DNA from: Nocardioides luteus
GTDB taxonomy: Bacteria; Actinomycetota; Actinomycetes; Propionibacteriales; Nocardioidaceae
Length of the DNA: 64,000 bases
Reading direction: 5' to 3'
NCBI RefSeq assembly: GCF_000960475.2
Contig: NZ_JZDQ02000009.1
Span: 104,621-168,620, forward strand
A program made the position numbers and the translations under genes. Below, in pieces: positions 25,831 through 33,928 of the stretch (within the stretch, counting starts at the first letter, position 1; each line of letters opens with the position of its first letter). The notes below the pieces were generated by a model. It saw only the letters and a list, made by a program, of their open reading frames with translations. It was not told the origin of the DNA and did no database searches.

Positions 25831-26451
25831 ATGACCGAGGTGAAGGCCCCCAGACGACGTACGAACACCCGCGCCCGACTGTTGAGCGCCGCCGTCGATG
25901 TCTTCGTCGAGCGCGGCGCCCGACGGGTCACCGTCGACGACCTGGTCAGCGCCGCCGGCTACACGCGCGGCGCCTTCTACTCCAACTTCAACAGCGTCGA
26001 CGAGGTGCTCCTCGAGGCGTTCAAGGAGGAGTCCGAGCGACTGATCGACGCCGTACGCACCGCCGTCGGGGAGCACAGCGACGCCGAGTCGAGCGGATCG
26101 CTGATCGGAGCCGCCTTCGACGCGGTCCGCCCCCTGCAGGACCGCTGGTTCGTCCTGCAGAGCGAGGTCGTGCTGCTGAGCCTGCGCAACCCGGACGCGA
26201 GAGAGATCGGCTCGGCGACCTTCACGGCCCTCAGCGAGCAGCTCGTCGAGGTCGTCGCGCTCGCCCTGGACCGCCTCGACCGCACCTCCACGATGCCGAC
26301 CGACCTCCTCGCCCAGACGATGATGGGCGTGTTCCTCCACAGCCTCACGATGCGTACGATCCGACCCGACGACCCTCGCGCCGACCGGCTTCTCGACGAC
26401 GCGCTCCCCCAGATCATCGATGGTCTGTCCATCCCGAAGGGCTCCGCCTAG
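25831..26451 (+). CDS. TetR-family repressor of the MMPL-YhgE operon
   Basis: A 206-residue TetR regulator with N-terminal HTH RARLLSAAVDVFVERGARRVTVDDLVSAAGYTRGAFYSNFNSVDEVLLEAF. The C-terminal ligand domain is not assignable to a known effector. It is divergent from the MMPL transporter with an obvious dyad between them, so it most likely represses that export pair and itself. The ATG follows GTGAGGATGG. Confidence 0.87.
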   Translation: MTEVKAPRRRTNTRARLLSAAVDVFVERGARRVTVDDLVSAAGYTRGAFYSNFNSVDEVLLEAFKEESERLIDAVRTAVGEHSDAESSGSLIGAAFDAVRPLQDRWFVLQSEVVLLSLRNPDAREIGSATFTALSEQLVEVVALALDRLDRTSTMPTDLLAQTMMGVFLHSLTMRTIRPDDPRADRLLDDALPQIIDGLSIPKGSA

Positions 26452-26498
26452 GCTGAAGCCGATCCCATTCTCGGGTCGACTCTCAGGGGGTTGTCACT

Positions 26499-27725
26499 AT
26501 GGGCGCACCGACATGGGTGTGGCTGGTCACCGTCGTCGCGATTCTCGGACTGCTCGGGTTCGACTACGTCTTCCACGTACGCAAGGCCCACACGCCCACG
26601 CTCAAGGAATCGGCCACGTGGTCGGCGATCTACGTCGCGATCGCGCTGCTGTTCGGCGTCGGCGTGCTGGTCATCGGCGGCGGCGCGATGGGCGGGGAGT
26701 ACTTCGCCGGCTACATCACCGAGAAGGCACTCTCGGTCGACAACCTGTTCGTCTTCCTGATCATCATGACCAGCTTCCGGGTGCCCCGCGAGGACCAGCA
26801 GAAGGTGCTGCTCTTCGGGATCACCTTCTCGCTGATCGCCCGCACCGGCTTCATCTTCGTCGGCGCGGCGCTGATCAACACCTTCGCCTGGGTGTTCTAC
26901 CTGTTCGGGCTGATCCTGCTGATGACGGCCGGCAACATGCTCAAGCCCGACGACGACTCCCACGGGGAGAACTTCGTCGTCCGGCTGGCCCGGCGGCTGT
27001 TCCACGTCAGCGAGCACTACGACGGCGACAAGCTCTTCACGGTGGAGGACGGCAAGCGCATCCTGACGCCGATGCTGCTGGTCATGGTGGCCATCGGCGG
27101 CACCGACATCCTCTTCGCCCTCGACTCGATCCCGGCGATCTTCGGCCTCACCCAGAACGTCTACATCGTCTTCACCGCCACCGCGTTCTCGCTGCTCGGC
27201 CTGCGCCAGCTCTACTTCCTGCTCGACGGCCTCCTCGACCGGCTCATCTACCTGTCCTACGGCCTGGCCGCGATCCTCGCCTTCATCGGCGTGAAGCTGA
27301 TCCTGCACGCGCTCCACGAGAACAACATCCCGTTCATCAACGACGGCGAGGCCGTGCACGTGGTCGAGATCAGCACCGGCCTGTCGCTGAGCGTCATCCT
27401 CGGCGTACTGGTGGTCACGATCGTCGCCTCCCTCTTCAGCAAGCGCGGCCGCGCCCAGAACGCCATCGCCAACGCCCGTCGCCACGCCGCCGCCTACCTC
27501 GACTCGGAGTACACCGCCGATCCCGCCGAGCGCGAGCGCATCCACAACGCCCTCCTCGCCGAGCGCGACATCATCGTCTCCCTCGGCCCGAAGTACCTGC
27601 AGCTCGCCCGCGAGGAGACCCCGCTCATGGAGCTCCTCGAGCGCGCCCTCGCCAGCCACACCGCCGCCGTCGACCGCGGCGAGGCCACCCCCGCCGGCCC
27701 GCCGAAGATCCTGCGCGAGGAGTAG
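26499..27725 (+). CDS. TerC-family integral membrane metal exporter (Alx-like)
   Basis: A 408-residue protein with nine or so spans. The TerC signature is clear: the acidic GYITEKALSVDNLFVFLII and GGTDILFALDSIPAIFGLT segments, each holding the Asp residues thought to bind metal. Relatives (E. coli Alx, B. subtilis MeeF/YkoY type) export Mn2+ or supply metal to secreted enzymes. The ~90-residue C-terminal tail is cytoplasmic and charged. Unlike many alx genes no Mn riboswitch precedes it; only 47 bases separate it from tetR. It converges with the MFS gene with one base between. Confidence 0.88.
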   Translation: MGAPTWVWLVTVVAILGLLGFDYVFHVRKAHTPTLKESATWSAIYVAIALLFGVGVLVIGGGAMGGEYFAGYITEKALSVDNLFVFLIIMTSFRVPREDQQKVLLFGITFSLIARTGFIFVGAALINTFAWVFYLFGLILLMTAGNMLKPDDDSHGENFVVRLARRLFHVSEHYDGDKLFTVEDGKRILTPMLLVMVAIGGTDILFALDSIPAIFGLTQNVYIVFTATAFSLLGLRQLYFLLDGLLDRLIYLSYGLAAILAFIGVKLILHALHENNIPFINDGEAVHVVEISTGLSLSVILGVLVVTIVASLFSKRGRAQNAIANARRHAAAYLDSEYTADPAERERIHNALLAERDIIVSLGPKYLQLAREETPLMELLERALASHTAAVDRGEATPAGPPKILREE

Positions 27726-27726
27726 G

Positions 27727-29007
27727 TCACTCCCCGCTGGAAGACCGTGCCGCCGCGACCTCGGGCGTACGTCCCGGCACCTCCTCGAAGTCCTCGAGGT
27801 CGCGCAGGTGCCTGATCGGGCTGGCCCAGACGAGGAGCGGGCCGATCAGCAGCAGCGCCGCCGAGACGAGCAGCGTCGCCCGCGAGCCGATCCACTCGGC
27901 GCTCAACCCGGCGAGCAGACCGCCGATCGGGATGGCGCCCCAGGAGACGAACCGGACGGTGACCATCACGCGCGAGAGGAGCTCGGGCGGGCTCGCCACC
28001 TGGCGGTAGGTCCGGGTCACGACGCTGCCCGGGACGACGCTGCCGGCGAAGAGCAGGTTCCCGACCGCGAAGCACACCCACCCGACCCAGCCGGAACCCA
28101 GCGGGATCACCGCGGCCCCGGCCGCTCCCAGGAGACCCTCGAACAGCAGCACCCGCGCGGACCCGATCCGGTCGACCAGCCACGGCGTGATCGCCGCGAA
28201 GGCCAGCGAGCCGACCCCCTCGGCGGCCAGCAGGAGTCCGACGAGACCGGGCGGGGTGTGGAGCTCGTGGACGAGGTAGTAGGCGAACAGCGCCAGCTGG
28301 ACGCCGCAGACGAAGTTGACCACACAGGCCCACCAGGTCGCCGGGGCCATCACGGGATGGCGGGTGACGAAGCGCCAGCCGGCACCGATCATCGCCGCCA
28401 TCGACACGGGCTCGTCCGGCTGCGGCTGCCTCCGCTCCGGAAGCCGTCGCAGGAGTAGGGCCGACCCGAGGTAGGAGAGCGCGTCGACGACGAGCGCAGG
28501 CACCGCACCGACCACTTGGACGAGCAGCCCACCGAGCGAGGGGCCACCCAGCTGGGTCGCCGCGTGCGTACCCGAGATCAGGCTGTTCCGGCTGGTCAGC
28601 TGCTCCTTCGGCACCACGCTCGGCAGGAACGTCGTGTTCGCGGCGAAGAAGAACACCTCGGCGAAGTTCACCGCCAGCGCGACCAGCAGGAGCTGCGCCA
28701 ACGAGAGACCGCCGGCCCACCAGACGATCGGCACGCTGAGCACCGCGACGGCACGTACCAGATCAGCGACGACCTGGACCCGGCGCAGCGGAAGCCGCTG
28801 GACGATGGCCCCCGCCGGGAGCCCGACCAGGATCCAGGCCAGGTACGCCGCTGCGGCCAGCATCCCCATCTCGAACGCGCTCGCGTCCAGGACGGTCACG
28901 GCGGTCAGCGGCAGCGCGACCGCGGTCACCGCCGTGCCGACCCCGCTCAAGGTCCCCGCAGACCAGTACAGCCAGAACGACCTCGCCGCCGCGCGTACGT
29001 CTGTCAT
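27727..29007 (-). CDS. MFS transporter (DHA3-type drug exporter)
   Basis: A 426-residue MFS protein with 12 predicted spans. The loop 2-3 motif is present as AGAIVQRLPLRRVQVVADLVRA and the second half has LVDRIGSARVLLFEG. Proteins of this MFS_3/DHA3 group export macrolides, peptides or siderophores. The start ATG (29005-29007) follows GAGGCGGGCGAG. It is divergent from the HxlR-peroxiredoxin regulator with a perfect 17-base dyad in the gap, suggesting redox- or electrophile-controlled efflux. Substrate unknown. Confidence 0.86.
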   Translation of the reverse strand: MTDVRAAARSFWLYWSAGTLSGVGTAVTAVALPLTAVTVLDASAFEMGMLAAAAYLAWILVGLPAGAIVQRLPLRRVQVVADLVRAVAVLSVPIVWWAGGLSLAQLLLVALAVNFAEVFFFAANTTFLPSVVPKEQLTSRNSLISGTHAATQLGGPSLGGLLVQVVGAVPALVVDALSYLGSALLLRRLPERRQPQPDEPVSMAAMIGAGWRFVTRHPVMAPATWWACVVNFVCGVQLALFAYYLVHELHTPPGLVGLLLAAEGVGSLAFAAITPWLVDRIGSARVLLFEGLLGAAGAAVIPLGSGWVGWVCFAVGNLLFAGSVVPGSVVTRTYRQVASPPELLSRVMVTVRFVSWGAIPIGGLLAGLSAEWIGSRATLLVSAALLLIGPLLVWASPIRHLRDLEDFEEVPGRTPEVAAARSSSGE

Positions 29008-29027
29008 CTCGCCCGCCTCCTCTAGTG

Positions 29028-29044
29028 AGTTCCATTTTGGAACT
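29028..29044. promoter_or_regulatory. Operator for the HxlR-peroxiredoxin regulator
   Basis: AGTTCCATTTTGGAACT is a perfect dyad with seven-base arms and three bases between, in the 91-base divergent gap between the MFS exporter and the HxlR fusion. HxlR-type dimers bind dyads of this size next to their own gene. Confidence 0.7.
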
Positions 29045-29098
29045 GTATGCAACCATGGTCCTGCCGAACCCGCCACCTGATTGCCGAAGGAGCCGCCG

Positions 29099-29983
29099 AT
29101 GCGCCGCGAGGACCTCGCCGAGGCCGACTGCGGGATCGCGCAGGCGCTCGCCGTCATCGGTGACTGGCAGAGCCTGCTGATCGTGCGCGAGTGCGCGGCC
29201 GGCGTCACCCGGTTCGAGGGCCTGGTCAAGGAGCTCGGCCTGAGCCGCAGAGCCCTCACCGAGCGCCTCGCCACCCTGGTCGCCGACGGGGTCCTGGCCA
29301 AGCACGTCTACTCCGACCGCCCGGCCCGCTACGACTACCGCCTGACCAGGAGGGGCCAGGGACTGCTGCCGGTGCTGGTGGCCCTGCAGGAGTGGGGTAC
29401 GCAGCACGTCATGGGCGACGGAGGCGTCACCGCCGTGGCCGGCACCGACGAGCAGCACCGCCTCGACAGCCTCCTCGGGACGACGCCCCCGAGCGTCGAG
29501 CTCGCCTCCCATCGGGGCGACAGCCTCCGCCTGACCGACACCGACAGGTGGACCGTCGCCTTCTTCTTCCCCGGCGCCTATGCTCCGGAGAGTCACGGCT
29601 ATCCGCCGGGGTGGAGCGAGATCCCGGGGACCCGCGGATGCACCCTCGAGTGCCTCACCTACGCCGAGCACCACCAGGAGCTCGCGGCCGCGGGCGCCCG
29701 TGTCGTCGGCGTGAGCACGCAGCGGCCCGACCAGCTCGCCGCGTTCGCCGCTCACGCCGCGCTGCCCTATGACCTGGCCTCCGACGCCGACGGCGTGGCG
29801 AGCAGCGCCTACCGCCTCCCGGTCTTCCGGGCCGGCGGTGCCGACCGGCTCAAGCGCGTCTCGCTCCTGCTCGACCCCGACGGCACGGTCCGCCACGTCC
29901 AGGCAGCGGTGACCGACCCCGCCGGATCCGCGGCCGACATGCTCGCCCGGCTCCGCGAGCTGACCACGAGCGCCGGCGTCTGA
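29099..29983 (+). CDS. HxlR-type regulator fused to a peroxiredoxin-like domain
   Basis: A 294-residue two-domain protein. Residues ~8-105 are an HxlR winged helix: DCGIAQALAVIGDWQSLLIVREC with the usual N-terminal cysteine C11, LGLSRRALTERLATLVADGVL, and the wing YDYRLTRRG. Residues ~132-290 are a thioredoxin-fold peroxiredoxin: VELASHRGD, AFFFPGAY, TRGCTLECLTYAEHHQEL with C181 at the peroxidatic position and C185 four residues on, and ASDADGVASSAYRL. The layout suggests a DNA-binding protein that senses peroxide or thiol stress directly. The ATG at 29099 follows AAGGAG; an in-frame TTG at 29081 is rejected. It is divergent from the MFS exporter. Confidence 0.85.
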   Translation: MRREDLAEADCGIAQALAVIGDWQSLLIVRECAAGVTRFEGLVKELGLSRRALTERLATLVADGVLAKHVYSDRPARYDYRLTRRGQGLLPVLVALQEWGTQHVMGDGGVTAVAGTDEQHRLDSLLGTTPPSVELASHRGDSLRLTDTDRWTVAFFFPGAYAPESHGYPPGWSEIPGTRGCTLECLTYAEHHQELAAAGARVVGVSTQRPDQLAAFAAHAALPYDLASDADGVASSAYRLPVFRAGGADRLKRVSLLLDPDGTVRHVQAAVTDPAGSAADMLARLRELTTSAGV

Positions 29984-29992
29984 GCACTGCGC

Positions 29993-31360
29993 CTAGCAGC
30001 AGACGACCTGCTGCACCGTGAACAACGTGTCTTCCTGGCGCTGCATGTTGACGTATCCCTGGTCGACCCAGACGACCCGGAAGAGACCGTCGCCGAGGTC
30101 CTCGACCCGCCGCTCGCCGTCGGCGTCGAGGTCCTCGAGCAGGTGGTAGTAGAAACCGTCCCCGCCGTTGGCGTCATCGGTGCAGTTCCACGCGGCCGGG
30201 TCGGCGAGGTCGGGGATGTAGAGGCCCGCGGCCTCGCAGTCACCCGCCTGAAGGGCGTCGACGAACCGGACGGCCGCCGTCTCGGCGCCGCTGACCGGCT
30301 TCCCCTCGGCGGTCTCCTCGCCGCCGGCCGGGTCCTCGGCCGGGCCGCCGCGCACCACGAACCAGGTCGCGGCACCGCCCAGCACCAGGGCGGCGACGAC
30401 GGCGACCCCGACGAGGAGCGCCTTGCCCCGGCGGGGCTCGCCTGGTTGCGGCTGCGTCGCCGGCGGTGCCGGCTCCGACGTATGCCTCAGCTGGGTCGGG
30501 CCGGGCGACCGGAGCACGGTCGCCGCGTCCGACGGAGGAGGTACGGCGACCGCCTTCCCCTCAGCCGCAGCGGTGAGCGCCGCGGCGAAACTGCCCGCAT
30601 CCGGCCAGCGGTCCTCGGCCCTGGGCTCGAGGGCACGCATGATCACCGCGGAGACCGTCGCCGGGACGGGCGCGACGGTGCCGAGGTCAGGCACCCGGGA
30701 CGCGACCGTCAGCGCCGGCGCGGGCGAGCGGCCCGCGAACATCGCCCACGCGACCGCTCCCAGGCTGCGTACGTCGGCACGATGGTCGATCGGCAGCGAC
30801 TCGTCGAACTGCTCGGGCGCCATGTAGGCGGGCGTCCCGATCTGTCTGGTGACCTCCGTGTGCTGGTCGAGCGCCCGCGCGACGCCGAGGTCGGCGACCA
30901 TCGCACGCAGCCGGCCGTCGGACCCACCGGCGAGCAGGATGTTGGCCGGCTTCACGTCGCGGTGGATCATCGAGCGCGCGTGCAGTGCGTCGAGCCCCGA
31001 CGCCGCCTGCGTCACCAGATCGGCCACCAGCTGCACGGGCATCCCCTGCGGGTGCTGGGTGATCAGCTCCGCGACGCTGCCGGCGTCGGCGTACGCCATC
31101 ACGAAGTACGGCGCACCCTCCGGCGTCTCGCCGATGTCGTGGACCGAGACGACGTGGGACGAGTCGACCGACCGGAGGAAGCGGGCCTCCTGGAGGAACC
31201 GCTCGCGGATGTCGGCGGCCTGGGTCCACTGGGCGCTGAGCACCTTCACCGCGACGGGCGAGTCGAGGACCGGGTCGTGGTAGAGCCACACCTCGGCGAA
31301 ACCGCCGGAGCCGAGAGGCTTGACCTGGCGCAGACGCCCGAGGTTCTGGGGAAGGGTCAC
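29993..31360 (-). CDS. Membrane-anchored Ser/Thr protein kinase
   Basis: A 455-residue Hanks-type kinase. Gly-loop GSGGFAEV (17-24), ATP lysine K39 in AVKVL, catalytic HRDVKPAN with D135, metal-binding DLG at 157-159 in place of DFG, and APE in YMAPEQF are all present, so it should be active. After a Pro-rich juxtamembrane region comes one span at about 315-338, then an extracellular domain of ~115 residues with several cysteines, ending in VVCC. The extracellular part lacks PASTA repeats; it resembles the small nuclear-transport-factor-like sensor domains seen in actinobacterial kinases. GTG at 31358-31360 is the start. It converges with the HxlR fusion gene nine bases away. Confidence 0.87.
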   Translation of the reverse strand: MTLPQNLGRLRQVKPLGSGGFAEVWLYHDPVLDSPVAVKVLSAQWTQAADIRERFLQEARFLRSVDSSHVVSVHDIGETPEGAPYFVMAYADAGSVAELITQHPQGMPVQLVADLVTQAASGLDALHARSMIHRDVKPANILLAGGSDGRLRAMVADLGVARALDQHTEVTRQIGTPAYMAPEQFDESLPIDHRADVRSLGAVAWAMFAGRSPAPALTVASRVPDLGTVAPVPATVSAVIMRALEPRAEDRWPDAGSFAAALTAAAEGKAVAVPPPSDAATVLRSPGPTQLRHTSEPAPPATQPQPGEPRRGKALLVGVAVVAALVLGGAATWFVVRGGPAEDPAGGEETAEGKPVSGAETAAVRFVDALQAGDCEAAGLYIPDLADPAAWNCTDDANGGDGFYYHLLEDLDADGERRVEDLGDGLFRVVWVDQGYVNMQRQEDTLFTVQQVVCC

Positions 31361-31452
31361 CGGGACATTATGGGGTCGGATCTCGGCCGGGGCCGCACGA
31401 TCCGCGCGGCAAACCGTTGGACCCCGCGCGGCCGCGCGGAGACCATGGATCC

Positions 31453-32268
31453 ATGTCGGTCGACATCTCCTCGGTGGCCGGGCTGCTGCCCGCCGACGGC
31501 ACGAGCTGGGAGCCGGTCACGGCCGGCGAATCCGGCGCCGTCGTGCTCCACGATCGTGACCGTGCGCGCTACGCGAAGCTCGTCCGCGCCGCGGACAGCG
31601 GTGACCTGGCTGGGGAGCGCGACCGGATCATCTGGCTCGGCGAGGCAGGCCTCCCCGCTGCGACCGTGCTCGCATGGCGGGCCACCGACGAGGGCGCCTG
31701 CCTGATCACCACGACCGTCCCCGGTGTCCCTGCCGATCAGCTCGATGCCGCAGCGCTCCGGCGGGCCTGGCCGGCGATCGCGGCGATCGCACGGCAGCTG
31801 CACGCCCTCCCCGCGCCGGACTGCCCCTTCGACCGAGGCCTCGGATCGATGATGCCGCTGGCACGTACGACCGTTGCCGAGCACCGGGTCCAGACCGAGT
31901 TCCTTCCGGTGTCGCTCCAGCAGGTGCCCCCGGCACGGATCCTGGCCCAGCTCGAGGACCAGCTGCCGCAGCGCCAGCGCCAGGAGGAGACCGAGCGAGT
32001 CGTCTGCCACGGCGACCTCTGCCTGCCGAACATCCTCATCGACCCCGACACGATGGGCGTCACCGGACTCATCGACCTCGGCCGCCTCGGCGTCGCTGAC
32101 CCGTACGCCGACATCTCACTCCTCCTGGCCAACGCCCGCGAGACGTGGCCGGACGAGCTGACCGCTCGCCAGGCCGACGACGAGTTCTCCGACCTGTATG
32201 GAATCGACCTCGACCAGGAGAGGCAACGCTTCTATCTGCTGCTCGATCCGCTGACCTGGCCCGCCTGA
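31453..32268 (+). CDS. APH(3'')-like aminoglycoside phosphotransferase
   Basis: A 271-residue kinase-fold phosphotransferase. Its sequence follows the streptomycin 3''-phosphotransferase APH(3'')-Ib (StrA) from end to end as I remember it: GESGAVVL, LAGERDRIIWLGEAGL, EGACLITTTVPGVPADQL, the catalytic loop VVCHGDLCLPNILIDP, metal segment GLIDLGRLGVADPYADISLLLANA, and the ending FYLLLDPLTWPA. The length also matches. It probably phosphorylates streptomycin or a related aminocyclitol, either as intrinsic resistance or for a metabolic role. It stands alone without mobile-element signs and its base composition resembles its neighbours. The ATG at 31453 is chosen by alignment. Confidence 0.82.
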   Translation: MSVDISSVAGLLPADGTSWEPVTAGESGAVVLHDRDRARYAKLVRAADSGDLAGERDRIIWLGEAGLPAATVLAWRATDEGACLITTTVPGVPADQLDAAALRRAWPAIAAIARQLHALPAPDCPFDRGLGSMMPLARTTVAEHRVQTEFLPVSLQQVPPARILAQLEDQLPQRQRQEETERVVCHGDLCLPNILIDPDTMGVTGLIDLGRLGVADPYADISLLLANARETWPDELTARQADDEFSDLYGIDLDQERQRFYLLLDPLTWPA

Positions 32269-32311
32269 GGCCGACGATGATCTGGCCGTCCCGGATTTCA
32301 GCAGAAATGCG

Positions 32312-32353
32312 AACCGCCTCCGAACCAGCATTTCGGCTGACTCAGAGGCGGTT
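32312..32353 (-). terminator. Hairpin after tRNA-Arg with an interleaved second stem
   Basis: AACCGCCTC (32312-32320) pairs with GAGGCGGTT (32345-32353), nine bases beyond the tRNA 3' end, a likely terminator for the minus-strand tRNA. A second stem, GAAATGC (32304-32310) with GCATTTC (32328-32334), extended by AGC/GCT outside a mismatch, crosses the first and would form a pseudoknot. Confidence 0.5.
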
Positions 32354-32361
32354 GTGTTCTG

Positions 32362-32434
32362 CGCGCCTGTAGGGATTCGAACCCCAAACCTTCTGATCCG
32401 TAGTCAGATGCTCTATCCGTTGAGCTACAGGCGC
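32362..32434 (-). tRNA. tRNA-Arg (anticodon ACG)
   Basis: A 73-base cloverleaf: acceptor GCGCCTG/CAGGCGC, anticodon stem TCTGA/TCAGA with loop CTACGGA giving ACG, and T-loop GGTTCGAATCC. It should read CGU, CGC and CGA after A34-to-I editing. The CCA end is not encoded. Confidence 0.95.
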
Positions 32435-32541
32435 AGTGTTACCGAAGCAACGTGTAGAACAGTAGCGGAAGATGGTCCGTGACCAGAAATCGAGACGTGT
32501 GAGAAGATCTGGCGCTAGCCACAGCATCGGGGAGGTGGAGC

Positions 32542-33618
32542 GTGAGCAAGCGTCAACCCACGCCATCCGGCGAGGAGAGGAACGTGACGGACGAGGGACG
32601 CACGCCCAGGACGCGTGCACTGCTCGAAGCCAAGGGCATCGAGCTCTTCGAGCTCATCGCAGACCACGGCGGGATCTCCACATCAGACCCGCGAATCAGC
32701 GAGGACGATGAGTTCGCAGAAGCGCTGTCCGCTCTCGCCGAGCTCGGCCTCGTCCGCAACCCTGAAGACGCACCGGACACCTGGGTGACCGTCGACCCGG
32801 CGACGGTCCAAGCCCGGGTCGTCACACCGATGACCCAGGAAGGCGTCCGCCTCCTCCAGGAGTCAGCAGAGTGGGCCAACGATTTCGCCGCCCTGCGCAA
32901 CGCGTGGCGTCGCTCGGCACCAGCAGACCAGCAAGGACCGTTCGCCTACGTGCACTCCCCGGCGATTCAGCCGTTCATCGACTCACTCGTCGCCGAGTGC
33001 GAGAACGAGATGCTGACGGCCCAGCCGCAGACACGACGCGACACAGGGAGCAAGCTTGCAGCGGCGATCGAGAAGGACACGGCCCTCCTCGAGCGTGGCG
33101 TGCGGGTTTGCACGCTCTACCAGCATGCGGCACGCCGGAACAGTGCTACCCGTGAATACGTTGCCGCTGTCTCCCGAGCAGGCGGCGAGGTGCGCACCTT
33201 GGACGAGTTCTTCAACCGCATGATGATCTTCGACCGCCGTATCGCCGTGATCCCCAGCCCGGATGGGGTGGACACCGCCTTGGCCATTCGTGAACCCTCT
33301 GTCGTGGCCTATCTGGTCGACGTCTACGAGCGGGCATGGGAACGAGCCCGACCGTTCTCCAGCTCGGACTCGTCGACGCTGCGTGACATCGCCGACGAGC
33401 AGCGCGCGATGACGCTTCGCATGCTGATCGAAGGACACTCCGATCCAGCAGCATCGAAGCGACTCGGGGTCAGCCCGCGAACGTACGCGGGATACGTCTC
33501 AGACCTCAAAGAAGAATTCGACGTAGACACCCGCTTCCAGCTGGGTTACGAAATCGGCCGTAGCGGGAAGGACGATCCGATGACGGACGGACAGGCCGTC
33601 CGAGGTCCCAGAAAGTAG
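32542..33618 (+). CDS. TrmB/LuxR-type regulator convergent with a secreted peptide gene
   Basis: A 358-residue regulator. Residues ~15-80 look like a winged helix of the TrmB kind (RALLEAKGIELFELIADHGG...EALSALAELGLV). Residues ~110-270 are a sensor region of phospholipase-D-like appearance, including DEFFNRMMIFDRRIAVIPSPDG and PSVVAYLVDVYERAWERARPF. The C-terminal ~65 residues are a LuxR-type HTH (MLIEGHSDPAASKRLGVSPRTYAGYVSDLKEEF). Proteins of this build are common in Streptomyces relatives, usually as orphan regulators. GTG at 32542 follows GGGGAGG; GC content is lower than in neighbouring genes. It ends 15 bases from the convergent small peptide gene, its likely functional partner. Confidence 0.8.
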   Translation: MSKRQPTPSGEERNVTDEGRTPRTRALLEAKGIELFELIADHGGISTSDPRISEDDEFAEALSALAELGLVRNPEDAPDTWVTVDPATVQARVVTPMTQEGVRLLQESAEWANDFAALRNAWRRSAPADQQGPFAYVHSPAIQPFIDSLVAECENEMLTAQPQTRRDTGSKLAAAIEKDTALLERGVRVCTLYQHAARRNSATREYVAAVSRAGGEVRTLDEFFNRMMIFDRRIAVIPSPDGVDTALAIREPSVVAYLVDVYERAWERARPFSSSDSSTLRDIADEQRAMTLRMLIEGHSDPAASKRLGVSPRTYAGYVSDLKEEFDVDTRFQLGYEIGRSGKDDPMTDGQAVRGPRK

Positions 33619-33633
33619 GCTTCGCTCCGGAGA

Positions 33634-33789
33634 TCAGCGCCGGGCGACACCCCAGCTGGAGTCGTCAACAGCCGTGATGCCCCAGCTCGAATCGGCGGAA
33701 GCCGTCGTAGCGTTTCCAAGAGCACCCATGGCGACGACCGCAGCTGCCGAGGCCAGCGCGAGCGCCACCACCTTGCGTACGTGCTTCAT
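33634..33789 (-). CDS. Small exported peptide with two DSSWG repeats
   Basis: A 51-residue precursor. The n-region KHVRK is followed by a hydrophobic core and a cleavage site TASA|DSS, so residues 1-32 are a signal peptide. The predicted mature product is the 19-mer DSSWGITAVDDSSWGVARR, with the pentapeptide DSSWG twice, ten residues apart. I chose the ATG at 33787-33789 because AGGAAGGA precedes it; the longer frame to 33879 has no such site. It is convergent with a sensor-type regulator. The repeat, small size and context suggest a secreted signal or a peptide sensed at the surface; no antimicrobial or toxin family is recognised. Confidence 0.78.
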   Translation of the reverse strand: MKHVRKVVALALASAAAVVAMGALGNATTASADSSWGITAVDDSSWGVARR

Positions 33790-33881
33790 GTCGTTCCTTC
33801 CTGGTCTCGAGGCCGATTCTGGTGCCGAGAGGCCTACGGGATGATTATTGTGCAGGTTGAGGCGTTTCGGGTAACCCAAGT

Positions 33882-33917
33882 TCCGTCGTACGGACTTTTG
33901 CAGTGCGTAAAACTGCA
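33882..33917. promoter_or_regulatory. Two dyads upstream of the DSSWG peptide gene
   Basis: TCCGT-CGT-ACGGA (33882-33894) and TGCAGT-N7-ACTGCA (33899-33917) lie 93-128 bases upstream of the peptide start codon in an A/T-richer gap. They are plausible binding sites for the neighbouring HTH regulator. A further short GGGT-A-ACCC dyad lies at 33869-33877. Binding is inferred only. Confidence 0.4.
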
Positions 33918-33928
33918 GGTCAGAAAGC

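Noticed and set aside
26452..26498. Manganese riboswitch before the TerC gene
   Set aside because: Only 47 bases lie between tetR and terC and none of the yybP-ykoY loops is present.
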